This document shows, in pieces, positions 41,059 through 48,690 of a stretch of DNA of 64,000 bases. The DNA comes from Candidatus Zixiibacteriota bacterium. Its GTDB lineage: Bacteria; RBG-13-66-14; B26-G2; WVWN01. The stretch covers positions 1 to 64,000 of the forward strand of contig JAUWLW010000006.1 in the NCBI GenBank assembly GCA_030613505.1, written 5' to 3'. The position numbers and the translations under genes are program-made. Within the stretch, counting starts at the first letter, position 1; every line of letters begins with the position of its first letter. Under the pieces are notes generated by a model that saw only the letters and a list, made by a program, of their open reading frames with translations, searched no databases and had not been told where the DNA came from.

Positions 41059-42753
41059 ATGCGGAAACTAATCTTGACCGGGGTCGCGGCGTGCCTTATA
41101 ATAGGTTGCGCCGCGTTAGTTAACGCGGTAGAGTATAACCCGGGGATAATCTGCGTGGAGTTCGGCGATAATGTTAACCTTGAGAGGAAACCGGGGACTA
41201 AGGGCTCGGGGCATCCGTCGCTGGACGTGCTCGCGGAGAAGTACGACGTTTACGAGGCGAAGGCCGTATTCCCAATGCCCAAGGCGCCTATAAAGCACCC
41301 GCACGGCCTGTGGGATTGGGAAGACTGGCAGCGGTCGGCGGCGAAGGCGCGGCTGAAATACGTCTACGTGTTAAGGTTCCGCGCCAAAACCGACCCCCGG
41401 TTGGTAGCCGAGGATTACAAGAAGGACCCGTACGTCGAAAACGCCGCGCCGGAGGGGCGGGGCGAAGCGTACATGTTCCCCAACGACCCCGATTTCGACC
41501 AGCAGTGGTACCTGTACCTCGATTACAACCGCGACTGCGACATCCACTGGCCCGAAGCTTGGGACCGCTTTATTTTCGCGCCACCGGACTGGCTTGACGG
41601 GTACCCGCTAGCCGGCATTATCGACACCGGCATATACACCTCGACCGGCGATCACGGCGGCATTCACCAGGATATCCGAGCAAACGTCGGCGTCGCCTAC
41701 GACATTTTAGGTGAACCGTTCCCGACGGATATTTCCGGCCACGGTACCGGGGTCGCCGGTATAATGGCCGCGGAGACCAATAACTGGTTGGGTATAGCCG
41801 GCGTGGGGGTAAACACCTTCAAGGTTATGCCCGTTCGGACGTTCTATTACAAACCCGTTGACCCGTATCTAGTGGGGTTCGGAATGGTGTACGCGGTAAG
41901 CAGGGGAGCCGACCTCTTGAACATGTCCTGGGGTTTTCCTTATCCCCCTCTCGAAATACAGATCGCGCTCACGCACGTCTGGAACCTCGACATCGTAACG
42001 GTAGCGGCTAGCGGCTACAGCCCGAACCCCGGGGACCCGGTCTACAACTACCCCGCGGCGGACGAGGACGCGCGCATGATAAGCATCGGCGGGACCGTAC
42101 GCGTCCCCAACGAGTGGTTATGGTGGGACCACAGCGGCTGGCACCAATCGACGGTCGACGTCGTAGCGCCCGCCACCCCGGACATCTACACCACCTGGCT
42201 CTATAACGACTACGCCGACAAGGAAGGGACCTCGTACTCCTGCGCGATGGCCTCCGGCATCGGCGCCGCCTGCCTCGTGATGTTGGAAGGGCCTTACCCG
42301 GGCATCGACGTCGACGTGCGCGAATGTATCCACCACGGCGGCGTTAACTGGGGCGGTTACCCGGTCGAGGAATGGGGCTGGGGAACCGAATACTACGACG
42401 ACGCGTTGGACCACGCGATCGCGATACGCGAAGGCGGCGGCGACGGCGGCTCGAGCGGCCCGGCCGCGGCGACGCCCGCGGTGACGCTCGCCCAGAACGC
42501 CCCCAACCCCGCGGCTTCTACGACTACGTTCCGCCTCGAGCTTTCGGCCAAGGGGACCACGCGAGCGGAGCTTGTCATCTACGACCTGAGCGGCCGCAAG
42601 GTCCGGACCTTCGACGTGCCGGTAAAGGACGGCGCCGCGGAGGTGGCGTGGGACCTGACGGCGAGCGACGGCGCCCGCGTTCCCCCCGGCGTATACATTT
42701 ATAGAGTGAACGCCGGCGGCGCAACCTCGGCCAAGAAGTGCGTCGTTCGTTAA
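41059..42753 (+). CDS. Secreted subtilisin-like (S8) protease with T9SS type A tail
   Basis: A 564-residue secreted serine protease. After a signal peptide (MRKLILTGVAACLIIGCAAL) an I9-like propeptide precedes the catalytic domain. The triad is visible as AGIIDTGIY (Asp), DISGHGTGVAGI (His) and GTSYSCAMASG (Ser). The last 85 residues match the T9SS type A sorting domain: LAQNAPNPAASTTTFRLEL, ELVIYDLSGRKVRTF, AWDLTASDGARVPPGVYIYR, ending KKCVVR. AAGGAGG precedes the ATG at 41059. It has its own promoter and heads the four-propeller cluster, and could process one of those neighbours. Confidence 0.9.
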   Translation: MRKLILTGVAACLIIGCAALVNAVEYNPGIICVEFGDNVNLERKPGTKGSGHPSLDVLAEKYDVYEAKAVFPMPKAPIKHPHGLWDWEDWQRSAAKARLKYVYVLRFRAKTDPRLVAEDYKKDPYVENAAPEGRGEAYMFPNDPDFDQQWYLYLDYNRDCDIHWPEAWDRFIFAPPDWLDGYPLAGIIDTGIYTSTGDHGGIHQDIRANVGVAYDILGEPFPTDISGHGTGVAGIMAAETNNWLGIAGVGVNTFKVMPVRTFYYKPVDPYLVGFGMVYAVSRGADLLNMSWGFPYPPLEIQIALTHVWNLDIVTVAASGYSPNPGDPVYNYPAADEDARMISIGGTVRVPNEWLWWDHSGWHQSTVDVVAPATPDIYTTWLYNDYADKEGTSYSCAMASGIGAACLVMLEGPYPGIDVDVRECIHHGGVNWGGYPVEEWGWGTEYYDDALDHAIAIREGGGDGGSSGPAAATPAVTLAQNAPNPAASTTTFRLELSAKGTTRAELVIYDLSGRKVRTFDVPVKDGAAEVAWDLTASDGARVPPGVYIYRVNAGGATSAKKCVVR

Positions 42754-42774
42754 CGATTTAACCGGAAACGAAAA

Positions 42775-42807
42775 CCCGCCCCCGCCCCGCCCGGGCGGGG
42801 GCGGGGC
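42775..42807 (+). repeat. GC-only imperfect hairpin
   Basis: CCCGCCCCCGCCCCGCC faces GGGCGGGGGCGGGG. It separates the protease from the propeller cluster and has no T run, so it is an mRNA structure or a weak terminator. Confidence 0.45.
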
Positions 42808-42822
42808 AACCCCTAAAAAGCT

Positions 42823-43794
42823 ATGGTTAAAGCAAATACGTTCGCGACGGTTTTAGTATTTTTGGCTTTACTCGCGGCAGCGGTAAGCTGCGAGGACGTC
42901 CCGACTTATACTTTACCGGGCCCGTACGTGCCGCCGCCGGTGAAGGGGGATGACGGCCGGCGTTTATTATGGGAGCCCGGGCCGATGGAGGCACAGTGCT
43001 TCGAGCCGTCGTTTTCGCCCGACGGCACTAAGGTCGTCGTCAGTTACCGTTTCGGCATCTTCGCTCCTGCCGCGGACCTCGCGATATTAGACTTGACGAC
43101 GGGCAAGATAAAAGTCATCGTCGAGGGCAACGTCGCCAAAAGGCCGGCGTGGTCGCCCACCGGCGAGTGGATAGCATATCAGAGCGACGCGGGGGTCGGC
43201 CGATATATTTGGTTGTGCCGGCCCGACGGCTCGGAAAACCACCGGTTGGAGTTTAAAAATGCGTTTACGCCACGTTGGGGTCCTAAAGGCGATAAGATTT
43301 ATTTTTCTTACGTATATAACGCAAGGGAAAAGGATTACGGCGTTTACTATGACTTAGGCGAAGGAAAATTGGACGTTTTATACCGAGACCCGCTTAGGCA
43401 CGTTGGCGTGTTAATACCATCACCCGGGGGGGAAGAAGTAGCTTTTTACCTACTAGACAATATACATAACGGCAACGATATAAACCTCGCCGCCATCAAC
43501 GTGGATGGCTCAGGGTTCGAGGTGTTATGGCCCGCGGGCCCCTATAGGGTTTGGGCCGCGGCGCGTTCCTGGTCCGCCGACGGCCGGTATATACTAATGG
43601 GGTACGGCTACCCGGGTACTAGTATTGACGAGTTGGGGACGTACGAGCTAAAGACGGGGATATTCCGCCCGCTAACGATGTGTCCGCCGAGGCAGAAATA
43701 CGAAAAAATACTGTACGCGTCGTGGGGGCCTAACGGCGATATAGTATTCGGGAACCATTTGGGCCGGCTGTCCTTGATCAAGGCGCCGGAGTAA
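42823..43794 (+). CDS. TolB-like propeller lipoprotein, copy 1 of 4
   Basis: A 323-residue lipoprotein. Signal peptide ends ALLAAAVSC (lipobox AVSC), followed by the invariant EDVPTYTLPGPYVPPPVKGD. The body has WD40/TolB-like blades with SPDGTK and SPTGEW turns, such as FSPDGTKVVVSYR and WSPTGEWIAYQSD. It is the most divergent of four adjacent paralogues, mainly in the middle (NINGNDINLA and INVDGSGFEVLW). Cytosolic TolB partners are absent, so this is probably an outer-leaflet or surface propeller of lineage-specific function. Its stop overlaps the ribosome binding site of the next copy. Confidence 0.85.
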   Translation: MVKANTFATVLVFLALLAAAVSCEDVPTYTLPGPYVPPPVKGDDGRRLLWEPGPMEAQCFEPSFSPDGTKVVVSYRFGIFAPAADLAILDLTTGKIKVIVEGNVAKRPAWSPTGEWIAYQSDAGVGRYIWLCRPDGSENHRLEFKNAFTPRWGPKGDKIYFSYVYNAREKDYGVYYDLGEGKLDVLYRDPLRHVGVLIPSPGGEEVAFYLLDNIHNGNDINLAAINVDGSGFEVLWPAGPYRVWAAARSWSADGRYILMGYGYPGTSIDELGTYELKTGIFRPLTMCPPRQKYEKILYASWGPNGDIVFGNHLGRLSLIKAPE

Positions 43795-43795
43795 G

Positions 43796-44761
43796 ATGTG
43801 TCGGCGGCTGGCGGCGTATTGGCTCGGCCTCTTAGTTATCGGGGGCTTGTCAGGTTGCGAGGACGTCCCGACTTATACTTTACCGGGGCCGTACGTGCCG
43901 CCGCCGGTGAAGGGGGACGACGGCCGGCGGCTGTTGTGGGAACCGAAAGACGAGTACGAAAAACAATGTTACGAGCCGTCCTTCTCGCCGGACGGCACGA
44001 AGGTAGTCGTTAGTTATAGGAACGGCATTTTCGGGCGGGACGCGGACCTCGCGATACTTGATTTAAAGACGGGAAAATTGAATATAATAGTCAAGGGAAA
44101 CTCCGCCAAAAGGCCTACGTGGTCCCCCACCGGCGAGTGGATCGCGTATCAGGGCGACCGTGAAGCCGCGCCGTATATCTGGTTGTGTCGGCCCGACGGC
44201 TCGGAAAACCACCGCCTCGAGTTCAAGTGGGCCTGGACGCCCCGGTGGGGCCCGGAGCGCGATAGAATTTATTTCGCGTACGCATATGAACCGCGGAAGA
44301 TATACGGCGTGTATTACGACCTCGACGAGCAGGAGCTGCACGTTTTATACCGGGACCCGCTTCTCAACGTGGGGCCGCCGCTGCCGTCGCCGGGGGGCGA
44401 GAAGGTCGCGTTTTATCTTTGCGACGATTTACAAAATTATAAAGACGTTAACCTGGCCCTCATAAACGCGGACGGCACCGGGTTAGACGTGATATGGCCT
44501 GCCGGCCGGGCGAGGTATTGGGCTGCGGCGCTGGCTTGGTCGCCCAGCGGAACGTACATCCTTATGGGGTACGGCTACCCGAGCAGCGGCTTAGGCGAGT
44601 TGGGAACGTACGAATTAAAGACGGGGATCTTCCGGCCGGTAACTAAATGTCCGCCGAGGTTGGGTTTCGAGAGCATACAGTGTGCGTCGTGGGGCCCGAA
44701 CGGCGACATCCTATTCGGTAACCATTTGGGCCGGCTTTACTTAATAGAGGCGCCGGAGTAA
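43796..44761 (+). CDS. TolB-like propeller lipoprotein, copy 2 of 4
   Basis: A 321-residue paralogue. The signal peptide MCRRLAAYWLGLLVIGGLSGC ends in lipobox LSGC and is followed by the same EDVPTYTLPGPY block. Blades carry WSPTGEWIAYQGDREAAPYI and KVAFYLCDDLQNYKDVNLAL. It differs from copy 1 chiefly in the N-terminal signal and from copies 3 and 4 in scattered residues. The start lies two bases after the stop of copy 1, with the GGAG of the last glutamate codon serving as ribosome binding site, so translation is coupled. Confidence 0.85.
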   Translation: MCRRLAAYWLGLLVIGGLSGCEDVPTYTLPGPYVPPPVKGDDGRRLLWEPKDEYEKQCYEPSFSPDGTKVVVSYRNGIFGRDADLAILDLKTGKLNIIVKGNSAKRPTWSPTGEWIAYQGDREAAPYIWLCRPDGSENHRLEFKWAWTPRWGPERDRIYFAYAYEPRKIYGVYYDLDEQELHVLYRDPLLNVGPPLPSPGGEKVAFYLCDDLQNYKDVNLALINADGTGLDVIWPAGRARYWAAALAWSPSGTYILMGYGYPSSGLGELGTYELKTGIFRPVTKCPPRLGFESIQCASWGPNGDILFGNHLGRLYLIEAPE

Positions 44762-44762
44762 G

Positions 44763-45728
44763 ATGTGGCGGCGGCTGGCGGCGTGTTGGCTTGGCCTCTT
44801 AGTTATCGGCGGCGCAGTAAGCTGCGAGGACGTACCTACGTCTACGCTGCCCGGGCCGTACGTGCCGCCGCCGGTGAAGGGCGACGACGGCCGGCGGCTA
44901 TTGTGGGAACCGGGCCCGGGCGAAAGGCAGTGTTATAATCCAAGTTTATCGCCCGACGGTATGAAAGCGGTGGTTAGTTACCGGTACGGCTTTTTCGCCC
45001 GGGCGGCGGACCTCGGGGTACTGGATTTAACTACCGGCAAGATAAAGGTAATCGTAAGCGGCAACTCCGCCAAGAGGCCGACGTGGTCCCCCACCGGCGA
45101 GTGGATCGCTTACATGAGCGACCGCGAGGCGGCGCCTTATATCTGGCTGTGCCGGCCGGACGGCGCGGAGCACCACCGCCTCGAGTTTAAAAACGCGTTT
45201 ACGCCGCGGTGGGGCCCGGAGGGCGATAAAGTTTATTTCACTTATGACCTCAACCCGAGGGAAAAGGGATATGGCGTGTATTACGACCTCGACGAGGGGG
45301 AGTTGCACGTTTTATACCGCGACCCCCTTCGGCACGTGGGGCCGCCGCTGCCGTCGCCGGGGGGCGAGAAGGTCGCGTTTTACCTCTGCGATAATTTACA
45401 GAGTTATAAAGACGTTAACCTGGCCCTCATAAACGCCGACGGCACCGGTTTTGAGGTAATATGGCCTGCGGGCCGGGCGAGGTATTGGGCCGCGGCGCTG
45501 GCCTGGTCGCCCAGCGGGAGGTACATCCTTATGGGTTACGGCTACCCGGGGAGCGGCTTAGGCGAGTTGGGGACGTACGAGCCCAAGACCGGGATATTCC
45601 GGCCCCTCACTAAGTGTCCGCCGAGGCTGGAATACGAAAAAATACTGTACGCGTCGTGGGGGCCGATAGGGGACATATTATTCGGCAACCATTTGGGCCG
45701 GCTTTACTTAATAGAGGCACCGGAGTAA
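44763..45728 (+). CDS. TolB-like propeller lipoprotein, copy 3 of 4
   Basis: A 321-residue paralogue: MWRRLAACWLGLLVIGGAVSC with lipobox AVSC, then EDVPTSTLPGPY. It shares AAALAWSPSGRYILMGYGYP with copy 2 and the ending CPPRLEYEKILYASWGPIGD with copy 4, giving a mosaic pattern. The acidic surface residues vary (DGAEHHRLEF). The coupled junction GAGTAAGATGTGG is repeated exactly at the next boundary. Confidence 0.85.
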   Translation: MWRRLAACWLGLLVIGGAVSCEDVPTSTLPGPYVPPPVKGDDGRRLLWEPGPGERQCYNPSLSPDGMKAVVSYRYGFFARAADLGVLDLTTGKIKVIVSGNSAKRPTWSPTGEWIAYMSDREAAPYIWLCRPDGAEHHRLEFKNAFTPRWGPEGDKVYFTYDLNPREKGYGVYYDLDEGELHVLYRDPLRHVGPPLPSPGGEKVAFYLCDNLQSYKDVNLALINADGTGFEVIWPAGRARYWAAALAWSPSGRYILMGYGYPGSGLGELGTYEPKTGIFRPLTKCPPRLEYEKILYASWGPIGDILFGNHLGRLYLIEAPE

Positions 45729-45729
45729 G

Positions 45730-46692
45730 ATGTGGCGGCGGCTGGCGGCGTGTTGGCTTGGCCTAGTAATTCTCGGCGGCTTGGTAGGCTGCGAAGACGT
45801 GCCGACGTCGACGCTGCCCGGGCCGTACGTGCCGCCGCCGGTGAAGGGGGACGACGGCCGTCGCCTGTTGTGGGAGCCCGGGCCGATGGAGGCGCAGTGC
45901 TTCGAGTCGTCTTTCTCGCCGGATGGGACCAAGGTAGTAGTGAGTTATCGTTTCGGGATCTTTGCCCGGGCCGCGGACCTCGCGATATTGGATTTGACGA
46001 CGGGCAAGATAAACGTTATAGTCGAGGGCAACTGCGCCAGGAGGCCGACGTGGTCGCCGACCGGCGAGTGGGTCGCGTATCAGAGCGACGGCGAGGCGGC
46101 GCCGTATATCTGGTTGTGCCGGCCCGACGGGTCCGACAACCACCGCCTCGAGTTCAAATGGGCCCGGACGCCGCGGTGGGGCCCGGAGGGGGATAAAGTT
46201 TATTTCGCATATATTTACGAACCGGGGAAAGAATATGGGGTATATTACGACCTCAACGAAGAGAAATTGGGTATATTATACCGCGACCCGCTCCTAAAGG
46301 TTGGCCCGCCGCTGCCGTCGCCGGGGGGCGAAAAGGTCGCGTTTTACCTCTTCGATAATTTACAGAATTATAAAGACGTCAACCTGGCCCTCATCAACGC
46401 GGACGGCTCAGGGCTAGAGGTGATATGGCCGGCGGGTCGGCCGAGGTGGTGGGCGGGGGCGCTGGCTTGGTCCCCCGACGGGAGGTACATTCTAATGGGT
46501 TACGGCTATCCGGGGAGCGGCTTAGGCGAGCTGGGTACGTACGAGCCGAAGACCGGGATCTTCCGGCCCCTCACTAAGTGTCCGCCGAGGCTGGAATACG
46601 AAAAAATACGGTACGCGTCGTGGGGCCCGAACGGGGACATCCTATTCGGCAACCATTTGGGCCGGCTTTACTTAATAGAGGCGCCGGAGTAA
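45730..46692 (+). CDS. TolB-like propeller lipoprotein, copy 4 of 4
   Basis: A 320-residue paralogue: MWRRLAACWLGLVILGGLVGC with lipobox LVGC, then EDVPTSTLPGPY. The first blade region (EPGPMEAQCFESSFSPDGTK) is closest to copy 1, while the signal peptide and C-terminus are closest to copy 3, again a mosaic. It is followed 20 bases later by a beta-barrel candidate with its own AGGAG site. The four copies probably arose by tandem duplication with later exchange. Confidence 0.85.
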   Translation: MWRRLAACWLGLVILGGLVGCEDVPTSTLPGPYVPPPVKGDDGRRLLWEPGPMEAQCFESSFSPDGTKVVVSYRFGIFARAADLAILDLTTGKINVIVEGNCARRPTWSPTGEWVAYQSDGEAAPYIWLCRPDGSDNHRLEFKWARTPRWGPEGDKVYFAYIYEPGKEYGVYYDLNEEKLGILYRDPLLKVGPPLPSPGGEKVAFYLFDNLQNYKDVNLALINADGSGLEVIWPAGRPRWWAGALAWSPDGRYILMGYGYPGSGLGELGTYEPKTGIFRPLTKCPPRLEYEKIRYASWGPNGDILFGNHLGRLYLIEAPE

Positions 46693-46712
46693 AAAGGAGC
46701 GCGAGGAGTTAT

Positions 46713-47411
46713 ATGTTTAAATACTTATTTCCGGTAGTATGGGTGGTTTTAACCCTAACCGGCGTCGGCACGACTTGGGAATTAATCCCGGAGGTAAGCT
46801 ACGGCGTCTCCTTCCTGGACGGCGCGCCGTGCGCGTACGTCGAGACCGAGCCCGCGCCGGAGACGAACGAGCCGATGGGCGGGGCCCTTAGCGCGGACTT
46901 CGGCCGCTACGCCGTAGAGGTGTCGTACATACCGCGCTACGACCTGTACGCTGTCATCGGCGCGGTGCACGATTTTGCCGCGGTGGCGCGCGCCGCCCCT
47001 ATATCCCGCGAGCGGTGGGCCGTGTACGGCGAGGCCGGCGTGGGCGTATCCAAGTGCGCGGCGCCGATGGCGTTCTTGTTCGAGGAGGGGCCGGAGTATA
47101 TCTGGACGCCCGTGGTTGGGGCCGGCATCGGTTACGTGCCCTGGGAGTGGCTCGAGCTTGACGCCGGCGTCTCGTACCGTATCCGGGCGCAGGTCTTGCA
47201 GTACGGTACCGTGAGGTCGCGCGCGATCGATATATACGCGGAGTGTTTATTCGCGCCGCTACCGTACGTGGCCTTTGGCCCCTCTTTCCGCCAGATCCTC
47301 TACGGCCCGTACGACTATTACCTTTACGGCGAGACCCACCGAAACGCCGGTTGGGTTACCGGGAAGGAAACGTACGTTCTCGCCACGGTGGCTTTCCCGA
47401 TTCATTTTTAG
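46713..47411 (+). CDS. Outer-membrane beta-barrel candidate
   Basis: A 232-residue exported protein: signal peptide MFKYLFPVVWVVLTLTGVGT, then repeated amphipathic strands with aromatic girdle residues (RYAVEVSYIPRYDLYAVIGA, VVGAGIGYVPWEWLELDAGV, VLATVAFPIHF). It ends in phenylalanine, the outer-membrane insertion signal, and is short enough for an eight-stranded barrel. GCGAGGAG lies before the ATG. It is the last gene of the propeller cluster and may be the membrane partner of those lipoproteins. A strong terminator follows. Confidence 0.65.
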   Translation: MFKYLFPVVWVVLTLTGVGTTWELIPEVSYGVSFLDGAPCAYVETEPAPETNEPMGGALSADFGRYAVEVSYIPRYDLYAVIGAVHDFAAVARAAPISRERWAVYGEAGVGVSKCAAPMAFLFEEGPEYIWTPVVGAGIGYVPWEWLELDAGVSYRIRAQVLQYGTVRSRAIDIYAECLFAPLPYVAFGPSFRQILYGPYDYYLYGETHRNAGWVTGKETYVLATVAFPIHF

Positions 47412-47427
47412 GTGAATTGGATAAAAG

Positions 47428-47455
47428 AAAGCGGCCCTTGCGGGCCGCTTTTTTT
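47428..47455 (+). terminator. Terminator at the end of the propeller cluster
   Basis: AAAGCGGCCC, TTGC, GGGCCGCTTTTTTT; perfect stem and seven or more T residues. Confidence 0.9.
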
Positions 47456-47476
47456 CAAACGTTGTCGGCGCGGTTG

Positions 47477-48436
47477 CTACCGCATCAGCGCCTTGATCCT
47501 TCCTACGGAGGAGGGGTCGACGCCCGGGAAGTTCCGGTACTCGTAAATTGTCCCGTTGGTGCCGACGGCCCAGCCGTGCGTGCCGTCCAACATGAAGAGG
47601 CCGGAGAAGCTCTCCGACGTGGCCGGTTTGGTGTTAAACTTTTTCCAGCTCACGCCGTCGTAGCGCAGGATAACGCCGTCGTCGCACACCGCCCAACCTT
47701 CCGTCGGGCCGGTGAACGCCATTTCGCGGACGGCGGCCGTGGTGGGCGTGGTGACCTGCACCCAGCTCACGCCTTCGTAGTGGAAGAGGCGGCCTGAAGC
47801 GCCGCCCGCCCAAACGTTATTCTCGGACAGGGCGTAGATGCAGTGGAAATTCGTGGTCGTCGCGGCGCTGACCTGGGTCCATTCCGATTCCGCGAAGTGG
47901 AAGACCTTGCCTTTGTTGCCGCATAGCCAGCCGTCGTTTGGGCTCGAGAAATGTACGTCGTGGAGGGCGGCCAGGATACCGATATTCCAGGAGCTCCAGG
48001 CGCCTGTTCTCCCGCCGGTCCAGCGGAAGACGGTGCCGCGCTCCCCTACGGCCCAAGCAACCGAATTTTGCCCGGGCGGGATCGTGACGCCCCAGATATT
48101 ACGCTTGGTCGGCATACCGGCGAACTTCCACTTGGTGCCGTTGAAGACGGCGCCGTTACCCTGGGAGCCTACGGCGAGGCCGAAGTTCGCGGTGCCGAAG
48201 TCGACGTCCTGGAAGTACTGCGTGGGCCACGTGAAGTTGATGTTCCACCTCCCGTTACGGTAGCGGAGGATTTCACCCCAGTAACCGACGGCCCAGCCGG
48301 TATTGTCGTTGACGAACGTTACGGCGTTAATGTCTTTTGCGGTGGGGGATTTGTATTTCAACCATCCGGAGCTGGCGTAGCTGAAACACGCCGCCACCAC
48401 TATAGCGACCGCGGTCGTTAAACATACCCGCTTCAT
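47477..48436 (-). CDS. YCF48-like exported beta-propeller with SVGRIKALMR C-terminus
   Basis: A 319-residue exported protein with signal peptide MKRVCLTTAVAIVVAACFSYA and about seven repeats of the form NDNTGWAVGYWGEILRYRNG, SPNDGWLCGNKGKVFHFAES and GTHGWAVGTNGTIYEYRN. These are the GWAVG blades of YCF48/BNR-type propellers that bind pigments or proteins in photosynthetic bacteria but are widespread on bacterial surfaces. It ends SSVGRIKALMR, matching the tail of the propeller at 38560. GGAGGTGATG precedes the ATG and a good promoter lies about 165 bases upstream. Confidence 0.8.
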   Translation of the reverse strand: MKRVCLTTAVAIVVAACFSYASSGWLKYKSPTAKDINAVTFVNDNTGWAVGYWGEILRYRNGRWNINFTWPTQYFQDVDFGTANFGLAVGSQGNGAVFNGTKWKFAGMPTKRNIWGVTIPPGQNSVAWAVGERGTVFRWTGGRTGAWSSWNIGILAALHDVHFSSPNDGWLCGNKGKVFHFAESEWTQVSAATTTNFHCIYALSENNVWAGGASGRLFHYEGVSWVQVTTPTTAAVREMAFTGPTEGWAVCDDGVILRYDGVSWKKFNTKPATSESFSGLFMLDGTHGWAVGTNGTIYEYRNFPGVDPSSVGRIKALMR

Positions 48437-48473
48437 CTCGCATCACCTCCGTTGGTGGGCGTTTAGCGGGTTA

Positions 48474-48497
48474 ACCGTCCCGCGGCGCGGGACGGTT
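48474..48497. promoter_or_regulatory. Leader hairpin upstream of the YCF48-like gene
   Basis: ACCGTCCCGCG and CGCGGGACGGT form an almost perfect stem with a minimal loop. It lies inside the mRNA leader between the promoter at 48602-48630 and the start codon, and also downstream of the glgC-like stop, so it may be an attenuator or the terminator of the upstream operon. Confidence 0.4.
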
Positions 48498-48601
48498 TCG
48501 TAAGTTTCTTTTCGTCGCCCCCCCGCTTAACGTTTCGATACACCTTGGCGGCGCGGCTAAATCTTCGCTCCGCCGTAATTTCATACCTGCCGATACGCAT
48601 A

Positions 48602-48630
48602 AAATTAGAATAATCGACGGCTTTTGTCAA
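48602..48630 (-). promoter_or_regulatory. Promoter of the YCF48-like gene
   Basis: On the minus strand TTGACA, exactly 17 bases, TAATTT. The 63-codon frame here in the ORF track is a shadow of this regulatory region. Confidence 0.65.
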
Positions 48631-48690
48631 GCATTTTTTCGGGAAAATACTCATATTGAGTGGATTACGGATGTTTATTTAAAAGCCTTT

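Noticed and set aside
48463-48654. 63-codon frame upstream of the YCF48-like gene
   Set aside because: It lies on top of a near-consensus promoter and leader hairpin and is not supported as coding.
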